Origin: Ralstonia pickettii DTP0602
Lineage (GTDB): Bacteria; Pseudomonadota; Gammaproteobacteria; Burkholderiales; Burkholderiaceae
NCBI GenBank assembly: GCA_000471925.1
Contig: CP006667.1
Span: 2,232,001 to 2,296,000, forward strand
Direction: 5' to 3'
DNA length: 64,000 bases
Under the pieces are notes generated by a model. The model ran no database searches, was not told the origin of the DNA, and was given only the letters and a program-made list of their open reading frames with translations. The translations under genes were made by a program, and so were the position numbers. This document shows positions 38,548 through 47,342 of this stretch, piece after piece; position 1 is the first letter of the stretch, and each line of letters opens with the position of its first letter.

Positions 38548-39921
38548 ATGACACATACTGACTCGCGGGGTGTTTCGGTCTCGAGCACCAACACCAACTC
38601 GCTGGAGCGCTTCGAAGCCGCCCTGGAATTGCTGCATGGGTACTATGGCGACCCGCTTACGGTGATCGACCATGCCCTGGCCGAAGATCCGGGCTTCGTG
38701 ATGGGCCATGCCATGCGCGCGGGGATGATGATCACAGCTGGCGACGGCACCGTGGAGCCGATGCTCAGGCAGAGCGTCGAGGCAGGCGAAGCGCTGTGCG
38801 CCAGCGCCAACGAGCGCGAGCGCCGGCATATCGCGGCGGCACGCGTCTGGCTGGATGGCCACTTCGCACGCTCGATCCAGCTATACGGTGACATCGTGGT
38901 CGACTATCCGCGCGACAGCCTGGCGCTGCAGATCGCCCATATCGGGGACTTCCTGCTCGGGCAGTCCACCCTGCTGCGCGACCGCATCGCCCAGGTGCTG
39001 CCCCACTGGAATACGCGCGTACCCGGCTTCGGCTATGTCCTTGGCATGCATGCGTTCGGCCTGGAGGAAACGCACTTGTACGAGCAAGCGGAGGAACGCG
39101 GACGCTTTGCACTGGAACTGAACCCGCGCGATCCCTGGGCGATTCATGCAGTCGCCCATGTGATGGAAATGCAGGGCCGCCAGGACGAAGGCATCGACTG
39201 GCTGAGCGGGCGCGCTGCCGACTGGTCCCAGGACAATATGATGGCCGTGCACAACTGGTGGCACCTGGCGCTGTTCCATCTCGAACTCGGCCATACCAGG
39301 CAGGTGCTGGACATCTACGACGCGCACATCCGCGAGAACCACTCGTCGGTGGCGCTGGAGCTGATCGATGCCTGCGCCATGCTGTGGCGCCTGCACCTGC
39401 GCGGCATCGACGTGGGCGAGCGCTGGAATGAACTGGCCGGCACCTGGCAGGCGCGCGGCGCCGAAGGCTACTACGCCTTCAACGACACCCATGCTGCCAT
39501 GTCCTATCTCTGCGCGGGGCGCGACAGCGCCCTGTCCGGCCTGCTTGCCAGCATGCGCGCAGCGGCAGGAGGCAGCGACACAAACGCCATGATGACCCGC
39601 GAGGTCGGCCTGCCGGTGACCGAGGCCCTGGTCTCCTTCTCGCGGCGAGACTACGACCACGCCATCGGGTTGCTGCTGCCGGTGCGCCAGATCGCGCATC
39701 GGTTCGGCGGCAGCCACGCCCAGCGCGATCTCATCAACCTGACGCTGATCGAGGCGGCGTTGCGAGGCCAACGCGCCAACCTGGCCTGCGCGCTGGCGGC
39801 CGAGCGCATGGAGCTCAAGCCGATTAACCCCAGCCTCAGCAAGCTGGCGCAGCGCGCCTCAGCGCTCCAGCGCGAAGCGACGGACGGCCCGGGGGATGCG
39901 GCCGCGGTGAAGGTGGCGTGA
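38548..39921 (+). CDS. TTC38-like tetratricopeptide repeat protein
   Basis: This 457-residue soluble helical protein resembles eukaryotic TTC38. Recognisable segments are DPGFVMGHAMRAGMMI, ERRHIAAARVWLDGHF, DPWAIHAVAHVMEMQGR and MAVHNWWHLALFHLELG. The conserved His/Asn-rich core (HNWWHLALFH) hints at a binding or catalytic site, but the function is unknown. An AAGGA site precedes the ATG. It is divergent from the SARP-like ATPase, with 258 bp between. This SARP/TTC38 pairing suggests a regulator-effector couple. Confidence 0.85.
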   Translation: MTHTDSRGVSVSSTNTNSLERFEAALELLHGYYGDPLTVIDHALAEDPGFVMGHAMRAGMMITAGDGTVEPMLRQSVEAGEALCASANERERRHIAAARVWLDGHFARSIQLYGDIVVDYPRDSLALQIAHIGDFLLGQSTLLRDRIAQVLPHWNTRVPGFGYVLGMHAFGLEETHLYEQAEERGRFALELNPRDPWAIHAVAHVMEMQGRQDEGIDWLSGRAADWSQDNMMAVHNWWHLALFHLELGHTRQVLDIYDAHIRENHSSVALELIDACAMLWRLHLRGIDVGERWNELAGTWQARGAEGYYAFNDTHAAMSYLCAGRDSALSGLLASMRAAAGGSDTNAMMTREVGLPVTEALVSFSRRDYDHAIGLLLPVRQIAHRFGGSHAQRDLINLTLIEAALRGQRANLACALAAERMELKPINPSLSKLAQRASALQREATDGPGDAAAVKVA

Positions 39922-39999
39922 GCGGCAAGTAGCGGGGTACCCATGGCAGATACAGGGCGTTGTACGGTGTGGCGCCCTGAATCACCTAAGCTTTGAGGC

Positions 40000-40248
40000 A
40001 TGACTCTCAAAGCGGCTCCCATGCACTGCACCCTCCTCCCTCGGCCTGGCCGCGCCTTGCGCTGCGTGTTGGCCGAGTGCACCGTCATCGCCCTGCTGGC
40101 CGCGGCCATGGCGGGATGCGAGGCGCCCCCGCGGGATACCTCGGCAACGCCTGCGCCGCCCCGCGTGCCCATCGCGCCCGGTGACGACGTGTACCCTGCC
40201 CCGACCTCCGTGCGCGACACTCGCGCCCGTCCGGCGCCCGCTCCCTAG
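40000..40248 (+). CDS. Small putative lipoprotein
   Basis: This 82-residue protein has a positive N-terminus and hydrophobic core VIALLAAAMAGC that ends in a plausible lipobox (AMAG-Cys). It is followed by a Pro/Ala/Thr-rich unstructured tail. GAGG precedes the ATG at 40000, and an internal ATG at 40021 would also preserve the signal. It would be anchored in the membrane after lipidation. No family is recognised. It stands alone, downstream of the TTC38-like gene. Confidence 0.6.
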   Translation: MTLKAAPMHCTLLPRPGRALRCVLAECTVIALLAAAMAGCEAPPRDTSATPAPPRVPIAPGDDVYPAPTSVRDTRARPAPAP

Positions 40249-40718
40249 CTGGGCGCATTTTTGGCTGCGCCGGCGCGGGCGACCTGGATCGCCTGCATCA
40301 ACGCAGCGATCCAACAGAGAGCATCATGTAGTAGATGAACGCGGAAGCCGTCGGCTACGATGCATGCGCGACATGGCCGCGAGGTGTGATCCGTTGCTGT
40401 GCCCATTCGGCGGCTAGCAGGGAGGCGGCGATGAGTGCGGCCCCGACGAGGCCAAGCGCATGTCGGTCCAGCCAGGTGAGCGCTGCGGCTCCGATGACGC
40501 CGGACATCGAGACTCCGATGTAGACCGCAGCAGAGTTCAGCCCCAGCAACAGGGGTGACGCAGCCGGCGACAGGCTGATCAGCCGATGCTGTTGCGGTAC
40601 CAGTAGCCCCCAGCCGCACAGGCCCCAGACGATGATCGCCGGGATCGCTGTTGCAAGCGATGCGGATGTCCACGGCATCAGGGCGAAGTCAATCGCTGCG
40701 ATCGCAATTGCGGTATTA

Positions 40719-41819
40719 CTGACCAGTCCCAAAATAAGGCGACAAAAATTGAACGAATGGGATCGACGGTAGTCTCATGAGCCATGAAACGAGATGGCCG
40801 CCAACTGGATCGCGCGACGCAGGAAGAATTTCGGCTGCTGGCGTTGCGCCGGGTGAAGGAAGGCGAGAAGCCGTCGGAGGTAGTGAAGTCCCTGGGAATG
40901 AATCGCACCTCGATCTACCGATGGCTCAAGGCTGCCAGCGGGCGCGGCAATGGGGAGCGGGCACTGGCAGCGCGGCCTGCCACCGGTCGACCGCCCAAGC
41001 TCACAGCGCGCCAGCAGGCCCAGGTTCTACGCTGGATTAACGGCAGGGACCCGCGGCAATTCGGATTGGACTTCGGGCTGTGGACGCGGCAAATCGTGGC
41101 CACCTTGATTGAGCAAAAGTTTGGTGTGCGCATGGGCCTGACCGCAGTGGGGAGGTTGCTGGCCCGTTTGGGCCTGACGCCACAAAAACCACTGCAGCGC
41201 GCCTATCAGCGAGATCCCCAGGCGATTGAGCGCTGGCAGCGTGAGACCTATCCCGACCTTGCAGCAAGGGCCCGACGTAGTGGGGCGGAAATCTACTTCT
41301 GGGATGAATCCGGGTTTCGAGCCGACACGGTGCACGGCAAGACTTGGGCGCTCAAAGGGCAGAGTCCGGTGATCGAGCGCCCCGGCCAGCGCCAATCGAT
41401 CTCGGCAGCCTCGGCGGTCAACGCCCGGGGCGGCTTCTGGTTCGCGACGTACAAGGGCGCGCTCACCGCGGAGCTGTTCATCGAATTGCTCAGGAAGATG
41501 ATGAGGGGCAGGCGCAAGCCGGTGCATCTTGTCATTGACGGCTTGCCAGCCCATAAGAAGGCAAGTGTGCGCGAGTACGTCGAATCCACTGGCGGCAGAT
41601 TAACGTTGCACTTCCTGCCGGGTTACGCGCCGGACCTCAATCCGGACGAGCTGGTATGGAGTCACCTCAAGCGCACCGGCGTGGCGCGCAATCCGCTGCG
41701 CACCGGCGAGAAGCTGGAGATTCGCGTCGAGCAACAACTGCGTGGGCTGCAGAAAAAGCGCACCCTCATTCGATCATTCTTTGATGCCCCATCTGTCGCA
41801 TATATTTGGGACTGCTGAG
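40719..41819 (+). mobile_element. Complete IS630-family insertion sequence, 1101 bp
   Basis: Terminal inverted repeats are visible. The left end reads CTGACCAGTCCCAAAATAAG and the right end, on the other strand, reads CTCAGCAGTCCCAAATATAT. Both are followed by a shared GCGACA. The element is flanked by TA on both sides (40717-40718 and 41820-41821), the target duplication typical of IS630/Tc1-mariner. It carries one transposase gene whose stop codon lies inside the right repeat. Confidence 0.92.
40784..41818 (+). CDS. IS630-family transposase
   Basis: This 344-residue protein has an N-terminal helix-turn-helix (SEVVKSLGMNRTSIYRWLK) and a second HTH near residue 105-130. The DDE catalytic triad reads D174 in IYFWDESGF, D252 in LVIDGLPAH and E289 in PDLNPDELVW. 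It is intact and full length, so the element may still be active. It is transcribed opposite to the MFS gene it interrupts. Confidence 0.95.
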   Translation: MKRDGRQLDRATQEEFRLLALRRVKEGEKPSEVVKSLGMNRTSIYRWLKAASGRGNGERALAARPATGRPPKLTARQQAQVLRWINGRDPRQFGLDFGLWTRQIVATLIEQKFGVRMGLTAVGRLLARLGLTPQKPLQRAYQRDPQAIERWQRETYPDLAARARRSGAEIYFWDESGFRADTVHGKTWALKGQSPVIERPGQRQSISAASAVNARGGFWFATYKGALTAELFIELLRKMMRGRRKPVHLVIDGLPAHKKASVREYVESTGGRLTLHFLPGYAPDLNPDELVWSHLKRTGVARNPLRTGEKLEIRVEQQLRGLQKKRTLIRSFFDAPSVAYIWDC

Positions 41820-42655
41820 TAATGATGCGCCGGCTGCCGAATCGGTCTGTCAGCCGGCCCGCCGCGAGATTGCCGACAGTGGCGGCAACACCCCACAGCA
41901 GCAGCATCCCGGCCAGGACTTGCGAGTCGCCGCCGGTTGCGCGCTCAAAGCTCACTCCGACATACGTGTAGACCACGAAAAGCCCCGAGTACGCGAGCCA
42001 GGTGGTCAGCAGTGTCAACAGGATGCGGGCGTCAGCGAGCGGCGCCAGGCGGCGCGCCAGGCTGAGGGCCGGGGGCGAAGCAATGTCTGGAAGCAGCCGC
42101 CAGACGCCAACGCCGGCGACCGCGCCTACGCCAGCGACGAACCACATCGTGGCTCGCCAGTCGAGCCAACCGCCGAGGTAGGTGCCAAAGGGTGCACCCA
42201 GCGCCGTAGCGCTGGACAGGCCGGCAATGATGATCGCCAGCGCACGACCGCGCTGCTCGGAAGGCACCAGCGACGCCCCGGCGGCGGTCGCCGTGGGACT
42301 GTACATCGCGGCACCCAGGCCAGCCAACAGACGGCTCGCGAGCACGAGCCCAATGCTCTGCGCGAGTGCTGTTATCACGTTGCCAAGGACAAACACGGCC
42401 AGGCCCGCAAGAAGTAGTCGTTTGCGCGGCCAATGCGCCGCTGCCGCAGCAAGGACGGGTGACAGCAACGCATAACTTAGCGCATAGAGCGTCACCATCT
42501 GTCCGGCAAGTGCCACCGATACGTCGAGCGAACCAGCCACCTGCGGCAGGATGCCGGCGACGACGAAGCTGTCCGTGCCTATGGCGAACATGCCGCCGGC
42601 CAATACGATGAGACGTCGATCCACGGTGAATTTCCTTCTTGGCCCATGCGGGCAA

Positions 42656-42714
42656 AAGTTGCGTGACGAAACTATTCGGCGCAAGATAGCATGGCAAGTT
42701 GCGTGACGCAACTT
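42656..42714. promoter_or_regulatory. Twin HxlR operators
   Basis: The site AAGTTGCG-TGA-CGCAACTT (42696-42714) is a perfect palindrome. A second copy at 42656-42674 has the left half intact and a right half CGAAACTA. The two are exactly 40 bp apart (about four helical turns), between the HxlR start (42734) and the divergent MFS start (42624). Confidence 0.75.
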
Positions 42715-42733
42715 ATGTGAATAGAATGCGGCC

Positions 42734-43234
42734 ATGTACCGTAAATCCTTTGACGGAATGAACTGTTCCATCGCCCGCGCACTCGAGCAGGTAGGCGAGT
42801 GGTGGAGCCTGCTGATCGTTCGCGAATGCACCCTGGGCACCACGCGCTTTGACGACTTTCAGCGTCGGTTGGGCATTGCGAGGAACGTGCTGACGGCTCG
42901 TTTGAACACACTGATCGAGCACGGCGTGCTGGAAAAGGTGCCCCTGGAGGACGCCGAACGGCGCCAGGAGTACCGGCTGACCCCGAAGGGCGAGGCGCTG
43001 TACCCTGTGCTGGTGGCGCTACTGCAGTGGGGCGATCAGTGGTGCGAGCACGACGCGCCCATTCGCCTGGTTGAGCATCAGTCCGGAAAACCCATCGATC
43101 CCGTTGGCCCTCGTGGGGATCGAGGCAAGCTGCTCACCTTCCGCGACATTCGACTGGAACCTGGACCTGGCGCGACAGCGGCTACGGTGCAATCAGTTGG
43201 CACTCGGAATCGCGCGATCCTGGGCGAGGAGTAA
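42734..43234 (+). CDS. HxlR-family transcriptional regulator
   Basis: This 166-residue winged-helix regulator has the HxlR signature: MNCSIARALEQVGEWWSLLI, the recognition region GIARNVLTARLNTLIEHGVL, and the wing RRQEYRLTPKGEALYPVL. A conserved cysteine near the N-terminus (Cys11) could sense electrophiles or oxidants, as in other HxlR proteins. It is divergent from the MFS pseudogene, with two palindromic operators between. Its main target has been destroyed by the IS, so selection on it may now be relaxed. Confidence 0.92.
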   Translation: MYRKSFDGMNCSIARALEQVGEWWSLLIVRECTLGTTRFDDFQRRLGIARNVLTARLNTLIEHGVLEKVPLEDAERRQEYRLTPKGEALYPVLVALLQWGDQWCEHDAPIRLVEHQSGKPIDPVGPRGDRGKLLTFRDIRLEPGPGATAATVQSVGTRNRAILGEE

Positions 43235-43360
43235 CCTCTCCCGCTGACGGCCGGCTCCTTGACGGAGCCGCCACAGGCATCGGTGCGGACATTGCTGCCG
43301 TGGCCGTGAACATCTTGCCGCAGGCCTATGCCGCGTCTCCCGGATGAGAACGCACAGGCC

Positions 43361-43822
43361 TCAATGCTGGTGGGGTTTTGACGTCTTCAGGTCTGGGACG
43401 GTGACGGAAACTGTCTCGCTGGCAAGAATCTTGTGATTGGGATCGGCAAGCTCGAGCCGAAGCTTGTGCGCGCCAGGCGTCAATCCAACCAGGATGATCG
43501 GATCTTCGCTGGTGTGTGCCCAGGTTCCGTGCCAGTCGTCAACCGTCACATGGAGGTGCCCGATACGCGGCGACACTTCGACAGCGGTCTTGCCGAATAC
43601 CGGCATGACGCGGAAGTTCTCTGTCCGGAACTGAATGATAACGACGCCTCGAGCCAGCGGCGCAGCCAGCGGCGGATATGCAATGAGTTTCGGCGCCGGT
43701 TCCGATTCGAGCGGCAGGATCGCCGGGGGACGGCCGGTATCCGGGGCGTTCTGCGCGAAGGCAGCAACGCAGAAAGCAGCGCCGGCAGCGGCGACCGACA
43801 AGTGCCTGAAGAGGGATCGCAT
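43361..43822 (-). CDS. DUF6130-like secreted protein
   Basis: This 153-residue protein has a signal peptide cleaved near AFAQ, followed by a beta-rich domain with RIGHLHVTVDDWHGTWAH and LVGLTPGAHKLRLELADPNH. These match the small periplasmic family I know as DUF6130. The function is not established. The His-rich motifs and C-terminal HQH could bind metal (speculative). It is divergent from the MocR-type gene. Confidence 0.75.
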   Translation of the reverse strand: MRSLFRHLSVAAAGAAFCVAAFAQNAPDTGRPPAILPLESEPAPKLIAYPPLAAPLARGVVIIQFRTENFRVMPVFGKTAVEVSPRIGHLHVTVDDWHGTWAHTSEDPIILVGLTPGAHKLRLELADPNHKILASETVSVTVPDLKTSKPHQH

Positions 43823-44004
43823 GGTTTTTTCCTTTCGCGGCGAGGCTGGCCAAGGGGCGCAAGGCCGCTGACACTTCGCTTGTAGGTACAGAGTAGTAGC
43901 TAGAGACCAAACGCGGACTTTGGCTATGCCGCTTGCCGATCAGGGCAGTCGCGTCCGTATCCACCGATATCGAATTCATAACGATGCTCGCAGCTGACTA
44001 GTCC

Positions 44005-45426
44005 ATGACCACAGCGAAGCCCAGCCCCATCTCGCGATTGGACCCGACGGCGGCCACCCCACGCTACCGACAGATCTACGATCGGTTTCGCGACGCCATT
44101 GCCAACGGCGTATTGAAGCCGGGCGACCGAATTCCTTCTGCAAGAGCCCTGACCAAGGAGTTGGGATTGGCCAGGGGGACTATCGACGCGGCCTATTCCT
44201 TGCTGGCTGCCGAGGGATACATTCAAGCCCGCGGCCAGGCAGGCACCATCGTGGCGCCCGATCTCAAGCCGCGCGTGCCGATTGCAGGCCCGCGCCGCCC
44301 GCCCGACAGCCGGGCCGGTTCAACGAGCTTTCGTCCAGATTCGATCTTGCCGTTCCAGATGGGATTGCCTGCGCTGGACGCATTTCCCCGCAAGGTCTGG
44401 GCCCGCCTGGGCGCGCGCTGCGCGCGCGCGATGCAACCATCGGATATGGTTCATCCCCCCGTGTACGGCGTGCCGCAACTGCGTTCCCAAATCGCAGCCT
44501 ATCTGCAGGTTTCGCGTGGCATCAGTTGCTCGCCGGCTCAGATTTTCGTGACCTCGGGATATCGTCACACCATGGAGTTGATTGCGCATGCGCTCTTGAA
44601 GGCTGGAGATCGCGTCTGGCTGGAGAACCCCGGATACCCACCCACGCGGGAGCTACTGGGACATATGCATATCAAAGCGGTCCCGGTGCCAGTGGACCAG
44701 GATGGCATGGTCGTCGCGGATGGAATCAAGTTGGCACCACGAGCACATGCCGCGGTAGTCACGCCGGCCCACCAGAGCCCGCTGTGCGTGTCATTGTCTC
44801 TTCCCCGGCGCTGGGCACTGCTGGACTGGGCCGAGCGAAGCAAGGCATGGATTATCGAGGACGACTACGATGGCGAATACCGCTATGTCAGCCGCCCGCT
44901 TCCTGCGTTGAAGAGCCTGGATCGCGAGGGCCGGGTACTCTACGCGGGCACATTCAGCAAAGTGCTTTTTCCTGGCATCCGGCTTGCCTATCTGGTCGTG
45001 CCGGAAGCGCTGGTCGAACGGTTCGAACAGATCAGCCAGGCCTTGACAGGCGGAAGTCCCGCGCTTACCCAGGCGATCGTCACAGCCTTTATCGCGGAAG
45101 GCCATTTCGCTCGACATATCCAAAAGATGCGGAAGCTTTATGCCGAGCGTCGGGACGCCACCGCCGCAGGCCTGGGGAGCGTTCTTGGCGAACATGTGCG
45201 AATCGATTCACAGCCCGGTGGCATGCACCTGATCTTGCGGCTGCAAGGCAAGCTGTCAGACCGCCGGCTCGTTGCGCGCATGCGGGAAGCGGGACTGTAT
45301 GCGGAAGCATTGACGGATTGGACGATAGGTCGTGACGACGCATCGGCATTGCTTCTCAACTTCACCAACATCGATTCCCGGAAGACCGCGGAAGGCCTGG
45401 CAAAGCGTATCCTGGCCCTGATATGA
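44005..45426 (+). CDS. MocR-type regulator (GntR HTH fused to class I aminotransferase domain)
   Basis: This 473-residue protein has an N-terminal GntR winged helix (15-80; PSARALTKELGLARGTIDAA), then an aspartate-aminotransferase-like domain. The PLP lysine is K319 in GTFSKVLFPGIR, with EDDYDGEYRY upstream. Such regulators sense PLP or amino-acid-like ligands. It lies upstream, on the same strand, of a carboxymuconolactone-decarboxylase-like gene and an SMR transporter, which it may control. The divergent DUF6130 gene is another candidate. Confidence 0.93.
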   Translation: MTTAKPSPISRLDPTAATPRYRQIYDRFRDAIANGVLKPGDRIPSARALTKELGLARGTIDAAYSLLAAEGYIQARGQAGTIVAPDLKPRVPIAGPRRPPDSRAGSTSFRPDSILPFQMGLPALDAFPRKVWARLGARCARAMQPSDMVHPPVYGVPQLRSQIAAYLQVSRGISCSPAQIFVTSGYRHTMELIAHALLKAGDRVWLENPGYPPTRELLGHMHIKAVPVPVDQDGMVVADGIKLAPRAHAAVVTPAHQSPLCVSLSLPRRWALLDWAERSKAWIIEDDYDGEYRYVSRPLPALKSLDREGRVLYAGTFSKVLFPGIRLAYLVVPEALVERFEQISQALTGGSPALTQAIVTAFIAEGHFARHIQKMRKLYAERRDATAAGLGSVLGEHVRIDSQPGGMHLILRLQGKLSDRRLVARMREAGLYAEALTDWTIGRDDASALLLNFTNIDSRKTAEGLAKRILALI

Positions 45427-45537
45427 CCGGTCCGCCGAGTATTCATGGCCTAGTGAGGAGCATGGATCTTGGATCTTCCCGGATAGGCCAAGGTACACCA
45501 AGATGAAGTCCTTCATCACCCACTTCAAGGACACATC

Positions 45538-45990
45538 ATGGCCCATCGCATCGACTACACCAAGGCATCTCCCGAGGGGTACAAGGCTTTCGGCGGCGTG
45601 TATGTCACGCTTCAGAAGAACGACCTGCAAAAGGAACTGGTCGATCTCGTGTATCTGCGGGTCTCGCAGATCAACGGCTGCGCATTCTGCATCGATATGC
45701 ACTCGCGCGACCTGCTCAAATCCGGCCTTGCGGTGGAAAAGCTCGTTCTTGTGCCCGTATGGCGCGATGCCGGCGAAGTCTTCAGTGCTCGCGAACGGGT
45801 CGCGCTGCGTTGGGCGGAATCCGTGACTCGCGTGGCCGACACGGGCATTCCCGATGCAGACTACCAGGCCGCGGCAGCCGAGTTCAGCGACAAGGAACTC
45901 GCCGACCTGACCTATGCCATTGGCCTGATGAACGCATTCAATCGCTTCGGCGTTGCGTTCCGATCGAGGCCGGCCGCCATCAAGGCCTGA
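45538..45990 (+). CDS. Carboxymuconolactone-decarboxylase-family (AhpD-like) protein
   Basis: This 150-residue helical protein carries the AhpD-type redox motif C48-A-F-C51-x3-H55 in NGCAFCIDMHSRD. It is more likely a small thiol peroxidase or alkylhydroperoxidase than a true decarboxylase. The start ATG follows GGACACATC (weak site). It is 111 bp downstream of the MocR-type gene and 70 bp upstream of an SMR gene, all in one direction. Confidence 0.9.
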   Translation: MAHRIDYTKASPEGYKAFGGVYVTLQKNDLQKELVDLVYLRVSQINGCAFCIDMHSRDLLKSGLAVEKLVLVPVWRDAGEVFSARERVALRWAESVTRVADTGIPDADYQAAAAEFSDKELADLTYAIGLMNAFNRFGVAFRSRPAAIKA

Positions 45991-46060
45991 TAAGCCAGGA
46001 AGCGGGCGCCTCTCATAGCGCTCGCTTTTTCGAACTCATGGTTGAATGGATCTGTCACTC

Positions 46061-46381
46061 ATGGCATGGACATTACTCAGCTTGGCCGGCGTTCTCGAAA
46101 TCGCATTCGCGTTCTTTATGAAGTCGTCGTTCGGCTTTACACGACTGATACCTGCTGTGCTCACTGTCGCTACTGGCCTGGCCAGCGTCATTCTGCTTTC
46201 CATCTCGCTTCGCACCCTGCCAGTAGGGACCGGCTACGCGGTCTGGACCGGCATTGGGGCAGCTGGTACGGCGATTGTGGGAATAGCCTTCCTGGGGGAC
46301 TCTGGCTCGCTGATGAGGATCCTCTGCATTGTCTTCATCCTGGCTGGCGTTATTGGGCTCAAGCTGGTCTCAGCAAACTGA
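46061..46381 (+). CDS. Small multidrug resistance (SMR) transporter, SugE/Gdx-like
   Basis: This 106-residue protein has four membrane helices. The essential SMR glutamate is at position 13 (GVLEIAF) if the ATG at 46061 is used, as in SugE/EmrE. An ATG at 46046 would add five residues. Helix 3 holds GTGYAVWTGIGAAGTAIVG, typical of the SugE/Gdx guanidinium-exporter branch more than of EmrE. It functions as a dual-topology dimer in the inner membrane. No guanidine riboswitch is apparent in the 70 bp upstream. Its 3' end overlaps the convergent ATP adenylyltransferase gene by 23 bp. Confidence 0.88.
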   Translation: MAWTLLSLAGVLEIAFAFFMKSSFGFTRLIPAVLTVATGLASVILLSISLRTLPVGTGYAVWTGIGAAGTAIVGIAFLGDSGSLMRILCIVFILAGVIGLKLVSAN

Positions 46382-47279
46382 GACCATTCTTCGGCGCTGC
46401 TGCAGCGCGCCGGAGGAAATTCATCGGTCCAAGGCCCTCAATGGCCCGCATCTGCGCCTCATCCCGGACAAACAACGAGCCGGCGAACGCCAGGCCATTG
46501 ACCGAGATGCCTTCAACGCATTCCGTGGATCTCGGCACCAGCAGCAGCCCTGTGGACATGACCAGCAGGTTGTAAGGTGCCGACTGGCGCAGTCCGCCAT
46601 CGACATCGACCGCCTTCACGCCAACCGCATCGAGCAGTGCGCGGTAGCGCTCGCACGCCGTGCATGCCATCTCGTGCACGGGCGCCGCAAACAGATCCAG
46701 CGGCGCGAACGCATGCGCAAATCCCAGGCCGGGGACGGCGCCGAGGATGCCGGCGCTCCGCGCCGACTCCAGCAAGGGGCCAATCGGCAGCGCCGGGCCA
46801 CCCTCGGCGAACGGCAGCGGCACGATCTGCAAGTGCTTGTGGACCTGGCTCGCTCCCGCGGCTGCCCCACTGTTGTAGAAGCCCAGGCTTCCGAACTCCG
46901 CCATGCAAACCAGCAGCGCGGCAAAGTCCGCCACGGTCAGCAATGATTCCTGCAGTTCGAAGCGGCGGGTGACGATGAGCAGGTGATGCTCGATGACATT
47001 GAACTTGTTGAGCAAGGCCACATGGGTATCGGAGATATCCGCGACAAACAGTTCGGGGTCATAGGGCAGGAATGGATTGCCCCCGGCACTGCCCGCCCTG
47101 CGTGCCTTGTCCTTGTGAGCCAGGCTCGACACCTGGCGGACGAGAAACCGCACGCCGCCGTCCTCGATCGCCGTCTGGACGGTTTCGATCGGGCACAACG
47201 CCCCGCTCTGCAGGGCGTGTGCCGTCTGTCGCACGATGGCCGGCCACAGCGTGCCGGGCTGAAGGTGTGGATGGTGCAT
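46359..47279 (-). CDS. ATP adenylyltransferase (Ap4A phosphorylase) family
   Basis: This 306-residue enzyme has a HIT-like active site, HxHxQ at H147-K-H149-L-Q151 in ASQVHKHLQIVPLP, preceded by the NKFNVIEHHLLIVTRRF strand typical of Apa1/Apa2 proteins. It splits diadenosine tetraphosphate with phosphate into ATP and ADP. No signal peptide, so cytoplasmic. It is a single gene with a convergent overlap with the SMR gene. Confidence 0.88.
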   Translation of the reverse strand: MHHPHLQPGTLWPAIVRQTAHALQSGALCPIETVQTAIEDGGVRFLVRQVSSLAHKDKARRAGSAGGNPFLPYDPELFVADISDTHVALLNKFNVIEHHLLIVTRRFELQESLLTVADFAALLVCMAEFGSLGFYNSGAAAGASQVHKHLQIVPLPFAEGGPALPIGPLLESARSAGILGAVPGLGFAHAFAPLDLFAAPVHEMACTACERYRALLDAVGVKAVDVDGGLRQSAPYNLLVMSTGLLLVPRSTECVEGISVNGLAFAGSLFVRDEAQMRAIEGLGPMNFLRRAAAAPKNGLSLLRPA

Positions 47280-47342
47280 GGTCCGCTAGGGCTCCCACTC
47301 CAGCATAGGCTTGCAACAGACAACAAACTCACACGCCTGGAA

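Larger units (their letters stand above)
40355..42624 (-). pseudogene. MFS transporter (DHA1-like) disrupted by IS630 element
   Basis: The 5' part (42624 to 41820) encodes MFS helices 1 to about 9, from a GTG start with AAGGA upstream (DRRLIVLAGGMFAIGTDSF onward to GRLTDRFGSRRII). The 3' part (40718 to 40355) encodes the last helices (NTAIAIAAIDFALMPW onward). Removing the IS and one TA copy restores an unbroken frame across RRII-NTAIA, giving about 390 residues. It was a drug/sugar-efflux-type MFS controlled by the divergent HxlR regulator. It should now be inactive. Confidence 0.9.
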
